From NCBI GenBank assembly GCA_013399855.1, contig VXAY01006698.1, forward strand, positions 973,970 to 1,037,969: a DNA stretch of 64,000 nucleotides, in the 5' to 3' direction. Made by a program: the position numbers and the translations under genes. How positions within the stretch are numbered: position 1 is the first letter of the stretch; each line of letters begins with the position of its first letter. Positions 15,301 through 26,458 of this stretch are shown one piece after another. Under the pieces are notes generated by a model. It was not told the DNA's origin. It saw nothing but the letters and a program-made list of their open reading frames with translations, and did no database searches. The stretch is from Oxyruncus cristatus (taxonomy: Eukaryota > Chordata > Aves > Passeriformes > Cotingidae).

Positions 15301-15324
15301 CTACCCACCCACCCATCCATCCAT
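15301..15324. repeat. Short (CCCA)n/(CCAT)n microsatellite
   Basis: Tandem ACCC units pass into ATCC units: CTACCCACCCACCC then ATCCATCCATG. Confidence 0.8.
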
Positions 15325-16885
15325 GCACCTTATTTTTTTGAGCGGAGCAAAAGTTCAGCCCAGTTTTCAGCCATATTTCTTAGAATCTTTTGTTTATAGA
15401 AAGCAACTGACACCAACATTTTGATTATGTTTTCCTCTTACTGATAAGATTATCCTCGTGAATGGGGAGTAAAACAGAGTCAAGAACCTCATGCCTAAAA
15501 GTGCATGTCTGTTGGTGCCAGTCACAGTGGTTCAGTCAGAGGCACAATCCTTCCTAAATGCCTCCCTAAGGGCAGCTGAGAGCAAAGGAAAGTCATCGGA
15601 AAAATCCCATCAATTTCCAAATGCATAGCATTGCTCCCTAAAACCAGCATTCAACATTTCCACACCCCTTAACTTGCATTCCCTCACCAGACCTCCATAA
15701 AATAACAAATTGCTATAGCTCTTTATCTGCTGACTCTGTTTTCAGAACTGAATGAACTGAATGAACTGTCCAGGTAACCGAAGAATTTTGATAGATTCTT
15801 AAAGAGGTTTTAAAGGTATGTATACCACAGTTAAACCTCGGAAACTGTGGAAACTTGGCAGCCTGTGCTGAAAACGCAACTTCAAAAATTTAACATAGCT
15901 GTTTAATGGTATAAACTCCAAAATTGTATAGATGCGGGAAATGCTCATCACTGAGTCTCAATACACACAAACACTCCAATTTTTAACCATTAATTTTACT
16001 AGAAATATGTGGGGGTATTTCACTTCCTTCTATATTCACTCTGCTTGTAATGACTATAAATGAGAAATCAGAAAGTCCCATTTATCTGTAAATATATTAA
16101 TCCTGCATATAGACCTAGGCAACTGTAGTTCAAGTTTTCCTTTTAATTTACTTGACTTTTGAAAAATACTAAACCTTGTTAAAGTATAAAAATGTTACTG
16201 ATCATGTCATTTTAACAGCACCTAAATAGACAAGCAGATGTATTTAGGCTAATTTTGATATGACTCAAACACACTCAAACACAAATTTTAAAGAAACTAC
16301 AATTTTTAAAGAAAAGTAATTATATCCATGTGCTGCATTTGTCCAAGTGCATACCTTGTCCTGTACTGAACTTGGTCAGATAGCTTTTGCTGGTGATAGA
16401 GGTCTCTGTATCTGTTATCTGATCCAGTAATCTTTGGATGTTGTAATTTTCAGGGATTAAATAATAAAAATCTTCTGTGAAATTGAGACTTTGTCAGGCA
16501 ATTAAATGGCCAATGCTAAATTAATAGTCAAATGGTTTATCAGTTTAAGGAAATTATTTCCACCAGTCCTTGTTTTCTTCCTGCACTCCCTCCAAAGTCC
16601 GTATTTTATGACAGAAAGGTGGAATTGCAACACCAATATGTATGGATGATGGGATAAAACACAAGTCTTTGCATACTTCATTGGATTCCCCAATCCACAA
16701 AACCACAAATTCAGTCTTGTGGATTTGTGTTCACAACAGACAAAGAAGAAAAAAGAATTACAGCTAATGTGCACATCAGGTATTTGCTGCTGGCAGTCCT
16801 TATAAAAGGAAGTAAATTCTGGGAACACTGAATATGTGTTTAAACAAATTTCTTGAACACTCAATAGACAATACGGGTATGAAAT

Positions 16886-18066
16886 TGTCGTGGATTTACC
16901 AGCCCCCATCCCGGGGTTGGAAAATAGTTAATTCCAGGTAGATTTCCAGAGCAAAGCCTATCAGAAGTTTTAGTAACGCCTCTGCGGATGACATATTTAA
17001 GAAAATAGAAAAGATGCCTGTTACACAGAAGAAATTCCACTCCGGAGGAGAGCAGAGGAGAACAAGAGATAGCAATGGAGCCTCCAAGGTCAGTGTAGCA
17101 AAAGTGGGGAGGAGAGACCCAGGGGGGCCCCCTCTCCCCCTCCAGCAGGGGAAAAGACTTAAAAACTAAAACCACTGCCACCTGTGGAATATTATTTGGA
17201 GTGAGGAGACCATCCTGCAGCTCATGAAGGAGCTTGTGCCAGAGCAGAGAGACTCTCTTGCAGCTCATAAGGGAGCCTGTGCCGGAGCAGAGGAGTGCAC
17301 GGAGGAAGCTGTAACCCCGTGGGAGGCCTAAGATGAAACAGAGTCTTGCTGGAGACCTGTGGCCCTTGGAGAGAGAAACCTACACTGGAGCAAGTGTCCT
17401 GGATAGGACTTGTGATCCCAGTGAGGGATTTATGCTGGTGTAATTCATTTGTGGCCCTAAGGAACAGCAGAGGATGGAAGAACTGCTATCTGAGAGTAGA
17501 GTCATGTTGGAGAAGCTCATCCAAGGCTGTCTCCCGTGAGAAGGGACCCCACAAGAAACAGGGGATGGACTCGATGCCATTATCCCCTGTAACAGTGGTG
17601 AAGACCCTGGTGCAGCAAGTTGTCCCCTTGCAGTCCATGGAGGACCTCACAGGGCCCGAGTACCCCCCAGCCTCCGGTCCTGGCCCGGCAGGGAGGAGCA
17701 GGGACAGTCCTGAGGTCGACGTGCAGCAGAGAGAGAGAGAGATTTCCAACTGCGGCCGATTGGAGCTGTTGCCCTGGAGATAATAGAACAAAACTTTCAA
17801 GTGCTGCAAATTTGATTTAGAGAAGAGACTTTTCTCCTCCTGGACTGATACAGGAGGGAGGGATAACTTTTTAAATACATAAAATTTTCTTCATAAGAAA
17901 ACTGAGTTAAAATTGTTGTATATATTATTCTTTAGTTTTTATCCTACCAGTAATAAATTTAATATTATTTAATATTATTTCAAGTCTCTTTTGTCTGTAT
18001 AAAACTTCTCTCATAGCAATTGTGTAAAAGGTTTAAAAAAAAATAGTCCAGAGTAAACCCACGACA
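16886..18066. repeat. Solo LTR of an endogenous retrovirus
   Basis: The element starts TGTCGTGGATTTAC and ends GTAAACCCACGACA, which are inverted terminal repeats matching at 13 of 14 positions and have the TG...CA ends of an LTR. The flanks GAAAT (16881-16885) and GAAGT (18067-18071) look like a 5-bp target duplication with one change. The 5-bp length would suit an ERVL- or alpharetrovirus-like integrase rather than ERV1 (4 bp) or ERVK (6 bp), but this is a weak argument. Its interior is GC-rich and has an AATAAA near 17951 and a TATAAAA near 17998. No gag, pol or env reading frame is associated, so it looks like the product of LTR-LTR recombination. The open frames inside it are chance products of its GC content. 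Confidence 0.85.
17206..17291. repeat. Two tandem 43-bp units inside the solo LTR
   Basis: Copies at 17206-17248 and 17249-17291 agree at about 36 of 43 positions. Each contains TGCAGCTCAT and GTGCC(A/G)GAGCAGA. Short tandem duplications in the U3 part of LTRs often carry enhancer sites, but none is identified here. Confidence 0.75.
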
Positions 18067-20384
18067 GAAGTCACTGAAATAATGTATTAGCAATTTTTCC
18101 CCTATAAAAGTTGATTTTAAAAAAGGCAGAATCTATAATGAATTTCAGACTTTGATGCAGATCACATAGTGGCAGCACAGCTATGATTTTGCAATTAGTT
18201 GAAGCCAGAAACAGTCATGACAGCAAAGAGTACGTGTACTTTTTGTCAAAGTAACCTCATTTTTGCCCAGATGACCTACAAATGTAGCTGGGTATAGGCT
18301 TGGCCGTGTGTGAGGAGCAAACTACATTTTAATGTATTATCTAAGTAGTATTTAAATCATTGTGCCACATTTCTTACTGGCATGTCCAACCCCACAGGCC
18401 AATAAGCATATGTTCTAGCCATGTACTTGCTATTATTAGTATTGCTTATTTCTGAATAACAGTTTAAAAAGCAAACCCAAAGTTTACAGTTGATATATGT
18501 TGTTAAATGCCATACACTCCAAAGAGTGTCCAAAAGTTTTAAGCAATTCCCCTTTATTCACTGAAGCAAAGTTTCAAGATAGAATCCAGAAGCAAAGCCA
18601 AAATATGTCCAAAATTGTGCCTATTTTCTGTGGCAGGAAAATATTTTTTCGATGGTAATTGAGATGGGTTCAAATGTGCTGTTGTACTTTGCCCTGGATT
18701 TTTCAAATCTGAAACATCATATATTGATGATTACATCTGTTCCTAAGGCTGGATGACCAGATCATGTGAAGCACTTTGATATTCTTAGTGGACCATGAAC
18801 ACCTGCACCCAAAATTGTAACCTTTCAGATTAGAATTCCAGTACGACCTCAGATTGCAGGCATCTAAAATCCTTGGCTTTTCAAAGGTTCTAAAGGCTCA
18901 GCCTCTGGACATTTGCAGAAGGACTCCAGTTTTGACAGGGCTCAGCAAATTGTTTTCTGTCTCATATATGAACTGCTTGTACCTCATCAGAATTCAGAAA
19001 AAAGTGTTTCTCTGCTGAGGTGTCTTTGGTGGTCTTCTCCAGGAGGTGTCAAATCCTCCTCTCTTATGATACAGTCTTGGCTAGTGATTCCACTTAAAGC
19101 ATGCTAAGGCTGGTGTGACATCATCACTACTTTTTCATAGAACTGCCCCGGAGCTGCAGTTCTCTCCTTTGCCTGGGACCATTAACAAACTCTGATTCCA
19201 CATCTCCCGGCTCTTTCAGAGACTGGACTAACCACTAATCTGTGACTTACTTCACCTTCCAGTTGAATCTGTGCCCCTGTGAATAAAAGAATTAACAATT
19301 TCTGATGCCTGAGAGAATACTCAGACAGAGCCTTGCTTTGTGGACAGGATGCAACTGGTCCGTTTGCTGTACATGTACATGCAAATACAGGAGCCACAAT
19401 AAGGCCAGTATCGGATGGGAACCTGCCCTAGGGGTGAATCCTATGATATTGGAGAGAGAAGAGTTCTCTTGCTGCTGTTTCTCCAGCTGGTGACTGAGAC
19501 TTGCCACTGGCAGCAGCAGGACGGCTGGAGGAAAATGGGAAAAAATACACTGAGTGTGTGTGTGGGGGGGGGTTGGCAGGCACCAGCAGCAACTGGAAGT
19601 AACTGGAAGGGGCTATAAGGAGACAGAAGGCATATCTGAGGTATGAGTGTGCCCACCTTCCATCCCAACCTCTGCTCCTTGCAGTCTCTGTGACACACAC
19701 AACCGTGTGGCTGGAGGTGTTGGCTGGGGAGGAAGGACATCAGAGACTTGCATGTCAAAGAAGGCAGCATGAGTGAAAGCCACTTAGTATGGCACTGATT
19801 AAACCAGAAACATATTTCTGCGAGCAGTTACCGGAGCTGAGGCGAGTGCCCACCTGGGCAGCACTCCCTCTTTCACTGTCATTTTTGCTGCCCTCGAACG
19901 TTTCCTGCACCTCTGAGTGCTGAGCACTCCAGTAGTGAGCACGCTGCGCAAGCAGATTCACACTGGCCAAGTGTGCTCCTTAACTGAAGATGTGTCTGCC
20001 TGTTATGCCATCTCCGTGATTTATCCTTTGCCACGCTGAATACCCTCATCAACATCCTTGTGTTCTCAGTGAGATGTTGTGTGCTGGGGGAGTGGGAGAG
20101 TTTAGCAGAGTGCTCCTTCCCCATTCTTCATAAGCAAACAGCCTCTTTCCTTCCCACATGCAAAGCAAAGGTTCAACAACCAGGGGAAAAACCTAACCGC
20201 TGGGACAAATTGTAAACTTCTGCAGCAAAAAGCACAGAGAATTAAGACCAGTGATTGGTTTTTTTATTACAGGCTTTTCAGTCCAGATTCATGCATGGGA
20301 GGTCTGGATTCAAGCACTGATTGAGCAGAGAGGCATAGAGAATAAGGGATTAAATCAAAGGGAGGATGAGGTGATGGAAACCAT

Positions 20385-20440
20385 GAGAGGGAAGAGAGGG
20401 TGGGAAGAAAGAAGGGAGGAAGGAAGGAGAGATAGGAAGG
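20385..20440. repeat. Polypurine (GA-rich) tract
   Basis: About 56 bp are almost all purine on the + strand (GAGAGGGAAGAGAGGG... AGGAAGGAAGGAGAGA), broken by only two T. It is low-complexity sequence with potential for triplex formation. The open frames across it have compositionally biased Arg/Glu-rich products and are not genes. Confidence 0.8.
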
Positions 20441-22407
20441 GTATAGGCAGTTGAAGAATGGAAACGGGTTAGTGGGTGATTGTACATACAGTGTAAAGTA
20501 TTGTGTGGTGATCTCTTCTTCCACTCTGTTGACTGCTGGAACTTTCACTTAACTATTTTTTTATGATGTCTTACTGAAAATAGAATTAACTCTTATTTTT
20601 CCAGAAAGTGAGCTGTTGAAAGTTAAAGACTAGAAACCAGTAGCTTTTGGAAGACATGCAGCTCCTCACTGAACTGAAAATAGATCTGAACTGGAAACTT
20701 CATTAAGAAGTTTGAGTCCTTGCCACCTGCCAGATTTCCTACTTTTTAAAGCGATGATTACAGTCCAATAATGTGTTTTGCTAAATTGTGGGAAATGATT
20801 AATTTTTAATGTGGCATCCCGAAAAGAGTTATTTTCACTGAGTTGTATTTTCTCCCCTCATAGTTGATTTGAGATGTGCAAATACCACTGCACAATATTT
20901 TCAACTGCAGCCTGTTGCAGAGCTTTTCCTAATGTAGATTGACCATCTACCAGACATGTGAGCACTTCTGCAAGGAACAGTAAGATGAACTTTAAGGGTT
21001 TGTCTTTCCTTATGGGCTGCAGGATTTGGCTATTCCAGTTGTAGTGAGGATATATCCGTCTGAAGACTTTTCTGGATCTGGGCAGGGATCTCTTGTACTT
21101 CATCTTCCACCACAAATATCCCCCTTGTGGTTCATTCATCTGTCCCAGTAGTGTTGCCAGTAAGAACTACTTGAAATAGCATCAAACAGCATTGTTGGAC
21201 CCTGTGATTTTAATTTCCAAAGTGACTACAGTAGTTTTTTTCAGCTGGGCCTTGGTGCTCTTATTGGTAGCCATCTTGCTTGAGATCATGACTCTCCGTT
21301 CTTCTCATCTTTCAGCAGAGTCTTCTGTTACAAGATGCTTTCTTGATGGTATTTTTAACTCTTGAAGCACCAGCTGTTCTATGGTTTAGATGGAAGCTCT
21401 GGAGGTAAATGGGTATCCAGAGACAACTGATCCTGGCAGGCTATGTCTCACCCGGCCACAAAGCCCACCTGGAATCCCTCCAGCTGTGCTCCTCAGGGCG
21501 CACAAGTCAAACCCACTCATGTACTGCTGCTAACACATGGCAGGAACAGCCTTCACAGTCATTGTGTGTCAGATTTACCTCCACGACTTTGGAATGAAGC
21601 CTTCTGGAAACCAAAGGGATGTGTGATCAGAGGAGCACAGTTCATGGCATGTTTCCAAACAAAACCAGAATAATCGTCACATTAGAGCATTTAAATTATT
21701 TATGTCTTCTTCATCAAGTTGGTTTGCCTCAGACGCATTTTATCTGTTTCTCATTAAAAGGATAAATGAACAATAGTCATGACTGGATAACATTGCATGG
21801 GTGGGTCTTTTTGTAACTTCAACATCAATGTGTAGAACCACTATAATCCAGACCTGGAACTGTTCACTAAACAAAAATAGTCCCTGACTTCTTTTTTTTT
21901 TGTTTTTATACCTTACTGTAAATCTTTTTTTTCCCTAAAGTGCTGCTCAGGATTCCAGTAAGACTGGAAATCTTAATTAATTTATCAATCATAAATTATT
22001 TCCAGGGAACAGTTTCATGCCGTGAAATTTATTTTCAGGGAGCAGTTTCACAGCTATACCTCCTGCCAGAACTTTTGAAACTGGACTTGTATCAACGAAA
22101 ATGATATCATAGGTTCCTCATTTGTTGTCAACAGTGTGCTTTATGACAAGATAAAAGAGAAAGACTTATTGGAAGAAGATTGCCAGATGCTGTCCAGAGA
22201 GTAGAGGAGGCCTTTAGCTCTGTACTGGGGTGAGTCCCTGTTCCTTGCCAAACCAATAAAGTTCTGGCACTGTAACAAATGCTGCATGTGTATTTGAAGG
22301 TTTGAGAGGGAGACAATGAATAACAAAGTATTCTAATTGAATGGGGAAAGGATTAGCTTTGAAACCCAATACATGGGGTTTTTTTGCAAATTAAAGCACA
22401 TCTCTTC

Positions 22408-22421
22408 ATATATATATATAA
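22408..22421. repeat. (AT)n microsatellite
   Basis: A short uninterrupted run of alternating A and T. Confidence 0.75.
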
Positions 22422-24905
22422 ATAATCTTGAGCATTCCAATTATGTATTAAAAAGTTGTCTTTTATAATTTATGGAAACTGAGTTTTGGAAAGCTGTGTC
22501 CCATTTGTCCTCCTTGTTGCTGCTGCTGCAATAAACTAGAAACTCTGGCTTCCCAGATAACAGCTAAGTAGCAATCAGCTACAAGAGGTTCATATGAAAG
22601 ATAAGGCTTGTTCCTGGGCTGACCAGGCTGCTGTCTTCCACTAAACACAGAGATCTCTCAAGAGAAGGAAATAAATTTTCTACTCCCTATTCTTAGAGTA
22701 AAAGGCACAAGACAGAAACCATGGGAGAAACTATCAACAGGAACACGAAAAGCTATACCAGCCTGGAGAAAGATGACCAAGTAAAAGACAACCTCCAGAG
22801 AAAGGAATTACTTAGAATTTATACAAAGGGTCTTCCTGGGGGTTTCACAGTAAAATTACAATTAGACCACTGTGAGAGTCTCACCATTCTAGTGGAATTA
22901 TGGGGTGAAAAGTGAAGCAAGTCCCTGGTAGCTGCTGGATATTAGAATATTGCTTGATATTAGCTACCAGATATTAGTTAATGCAGCAGCATGATGAAGA
23001 AGTCTGGATAGAAGATATTTATCCCAAATTAAAAAAGGAGAAAGAAGTAGAAGAAAGAACCATTTGCTTTTTTTGGGGTCTTCTTTTTTTATCTTTTCAT
23101 TTGCTGATTTATTTTTACATTTGTGGGATCTCTAACATGATTTCCAAAAAGTTTTGGAAGAAAGAAAGAGCAAAAATATTCCCAGTTGTTAGCAAATTTA
23201 AGGCAATTAAAATGAGGGATTCAAACTAAGCAAACCTAAGAGGTATCACAATTAAAAAGTAGTTCAGTCTTAATGACAGTGGCATCATAAAAATCAGAAA
23301 TGTGTTTTCAATTAAATATGTGACTACATGCCTGAATGAGATCAGAGAAGAGTGTGTATATTGACTGCACAGCAAACATTAGAAAGAAAAGAAGACGTTT
23401 GAAGTGAGAACCTGAATAAGTGCTGGTGACACTGAAGTGGTTAAGAGCTGAGAGAACTGTGGGGTTAACACTACGAGAAAGAAAAGGTGAACCAGTTAAT
23501 TATAGAAATGCTCATTATAGTAAAAAGTACTTGGTGTACCATCATGTGTAGTTTTGCAGCATTGAGACTAGAAAAGAAAGTCACTTTGTGCAGGGCTATA
23601 TTGGGGATATTTTGAAATGCGTATAGGAGGAAACTGATGAAATGGAAATACAGGGTCAAAACCAGACGTTTGTCATTTGTGGAGACTGATAATCAAAACT
23701 TTCTCTATGTGTACAATATTCAAAAATTCCAATTTAATGAAAAGGGGTGGTTTGGGGTTTTTGTTTTGGTTTGGTTTTAGTGTTTTGTTTGTTTGAGGTT
23801 CTGTTTGTTTTCCTCTAAAAGAGCCTAACAGGTGTTAGAAATGTACAATAATGTTAAAAGTAAAACATGTTGCCACTGGGGTCATACAACTACAAATCCA
23901 CTTGCTCACTCAGGGTGTGGTAACTACCATATGTAATGTTTTAATCTTATTGTTTATCTGTCAAGATAGATCAGAGCAAGAGAAAACTTTCTGGATGGTT
24001 TTGCTGTCCAGACATTGCTATCTTATATTGCAAATCAGATGTGCAGAACATCTTTCAAATCATGTACTACAGCTGTCAGATGATTGCCTGTATTTTAACT
24101 TAATCCTATGTAGCCTTATAGATTGTTTAGAAATGGATGAGTAGTGTATGTAAATCTTTGCAGTACATAAAGTGACAAAAATATGTGTATTTGTACTCTA
24201 ATCTCCATGAAGGGTCCTGATTAGAATTACATGATATGCAAGAAATTAGCATCAAATTTCATCACATAAAGGTAGTTGTTTGTTAACTTTAAACTAATGC
24301 CTTTAGGTTCCCGCTAAACTACTGAGCTAGATGCTAAAACATCCTACCTTTACTGGATTCATCAGCTAGGTAGATTTCCAGAAATTACAGGAGATTTGTC
24401 AAATTGTAGCCATGATGGAATCCCTGGAATCCCTCCTAATTATAGTTTGTCATTTTAATTGTTATAATGACTTTGTTAACTGCACGAATTTTTTTTTTTT
24501 TGATGATAAAAATGAAATGCTTAGCAGAATGAGCAGTGGTGATTGTGGAGTAATGGATAGGGTTAAAAGTTAAAGCAGAATAAGAAGGAGACCCAGCTGC
24601 TGCCTTCTGGATGAAACATGGTCACGATGGCCTATAAAGGTTTCCTAAACACTGATAACACCTGTCACTGGAAGATGCACTGGAGAGGGGAATGATGTGA
24701 AAGCAATGTGTCTTCTCTCTGCAAACATCCTGCAGGAAGGGGAACATGGTGACACTTTCGCTGTGCCATATATGTCCACATAGAAAGATAGATGCCAAGG
24801 ACAACTACCCAATTAAGCACTCATGACTAAAATCAGACAAACTCCTCCTAAAGAAACCTAAAGAAATAGCATAAAAGGAAGTTGGAAATGGAGACAAAAT
24901 TGGAG

Positions 24906-25275
24906 GAATCATAGAATCAACTGGGTTGGAAAAGACCTCTGAGATCATCAAGTCCAAGTCTTGGTCCAACACAACCATGGTTCCTAGACCATGGCACTAA
25001 GTGCCACATCCAGTCTCATCTTAGAAACCTCCAGGGATGGTGAACCCATTCCAATGTCTAATTCTCTGTAAAAAATTTCTTCCTAATATCCAACCTAAAC
25101 CTGCCCTGGCAAAGCTTAATGCCATGCCCTCTTGTCTTACTGCTGGTTGCCTGGGAGAAGAGATCAACCCCCACCTGGCTACAACCTTCTTTCAAGTAGT
25201 TGTAGAGAGGGATGAGGTCTCCTCTGAGCCTCCTCTTCTCCAGACTAAACAACTCCAGCTCCCTCAGCCTCAAGA
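24906..25275 (-). repeat. CR1 LINE fragment, 3' end
   Basis: The + strand begins AATCATAGAATCA and continues with TTGGAAAAGACCTCTGAGATCATC, the reverse complement of the avian CR1 3' terminus. It continues into the CR1 3' coding region (the complement of CCTGGAGAAGAGGAGGCT near 25222-25250). It is a 5'-truncated copy of about 370 bp with its 3' end at the left. The open frames on both strands here derive from the decayed CR1 and are not genes. Confidence 0.9.
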
Positions 25276-25437
25276 TTTCCACTGAAACTGCTGGATCAGC
25301 TGGCAGGCTGAACCTGTCTTCCTTCCCATTAGGGATGCCTATGGGGTGAGAAACTTACGCTCTGCAGGCTGATTACTGCTTAAAGGACTAGAGCTTGTGT
25401 TTTCTCCACAATATGTTAGTAGATTGTTTTGTATTAG

Positions 25438-26458
25438 AGTCTATGCTTGTGTTTGCTTTATCAGATTGTATTATTAGGGTTTATTAGGGTGTTTTTGCAG
25501 ACAAACCCTCTCACTGACAACCACAAACCTTATTACCCTGTTACAATTTGCACTGATAAAAAGTGTTATTCCATGCTCACAGTTTGCTGGCAATGGGATA
25601 TCACGTGGGAAGACCCTCTGAGGGGTCTCCCTTATGCTGTTACATGGCAGCCCCCACAAAGGGCGACTGAATTACCCCAATCTTGTGAATCTGTCCAGTG
25701 AAGAGTTTCCTACAGGATACCTGACAGACTAGATCAGACCTACATGGTTTCATTTTCCCTGGGGGACTAACAGGCAAATCTCTGTGGGTCAAGAAAATCT
25801 CCCCTCTCTAAGGGTCGGGTGAATCGCCCCTCTCTTCATGTCACAGTGACAGACCCAAGCCCCGAATTACAGGCCATTCACAGGTCTGTAACCATCATTA
25901 TGGGGCAGGACCAGGCAGGAAATAGCAGGTGACTCCTAGGAGATCCTTTGCTCAGTCCTGTTCAGGAGCTTTTACCTAGAAGGATGTTTGCAATATACTT
26001 TCTATTCTTGGGAATGACATATCTTACAGCTTATAGACTACTAGAAGGGGAAGTTTTGGTTGTACTGAATAACACTGTGTATATAATGTTAGAAATAACA
26101 CCTGCTATAATATGGGGACAGTGAACGAGGTTTCATGGGCTGTCCCTGCAGTGGTTTCTCCTGGAGTCACAGAGCACTAATCTAATCTGCCTTGATTTTC
26201 AGAGCAAGTTTGTGATGCAACAGGACAGATTTTGTAAAAATTTTCCTTCAAATGAAAAAAGGTTATGGGGCCAAATTCCTGTGTACCAAAATGGAAAGGC
26301 AGTGTTGGTAAGGAAACAACATCACAAAGCATATAGTCAGAGAAATGGAAACAAAACTCCAGTGTCCCAGGCCTCAGAACAGTCCAGATATCATCAGTGA
26401 AAGGACAAGATTGGCTCAGAGTGGTGTGCATCCCAGAAAGACAGGACAAAAACCCTAC
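25438..26458 (+). pseudogene. Unidentified decayed reading frame
   Basis: One + frame (codons starting at positions equal to 1 modulo 3) runs from 25438 to 26458 with only five internal stops: 25699, 25768, 25930, 26122 and 26398. Stops flank it at 25435 and 26459. About 340 codons of AT-rich non-coding DNA would be expected to hold many more stops. The longest piece, 25447-25701, contains Cys- and Trp-rich stretches such as CYSMLTVCWQWDITW. I do not recognise the family. A remnant of an old retroelement protein or a processed pseudogene is possible, and chance is not excluded. It abuts a CR1 fragment. Confidence 0.3.

Larger units (their letters stand above)
1..16885. other. Intergenic DNA, no supported gene
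   Basis: AT-rich, unique-looking sequence with many homopolymer runs. The open frames are short (129 codons at most), overlap on both strands, and show no recognised domain. Apart from the duplication at 2252-2437, the palindrome at 8403-8432 and the microsatellite at 15301, the only stretch that stands out is a GC-richer block at about 4,200-4,870 with an AATAAA near 4704. No RNA gene or splice-linked coding segment is recognised. Confidence 0.75.
18067..24905. other. Intergenic DNA, no supported gene
   Basis: The interval from about 19,140 to 21,680 is GC-richer than its surroundings, which explains its crowd of overlapping short frames on both strands. None is recognised. A minus-strand frame from 21274 to 20858, with two internal stops, is the only one with a start context (AAGATGG) and some length, and it is unidentified. 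The rest is AT-rich with a polypurine tract and a small AT microsatellite. Confidence 0.7.

Noticed and set aside
16502..17820. Many 60-145 codon frames at 16.5-17.8 kb
   Set aside because: Those from 16,861 onward lie mostly within the solo LTR. They overlap on both strands and resemble no retroviral or host protein. Their length reflects GC content.
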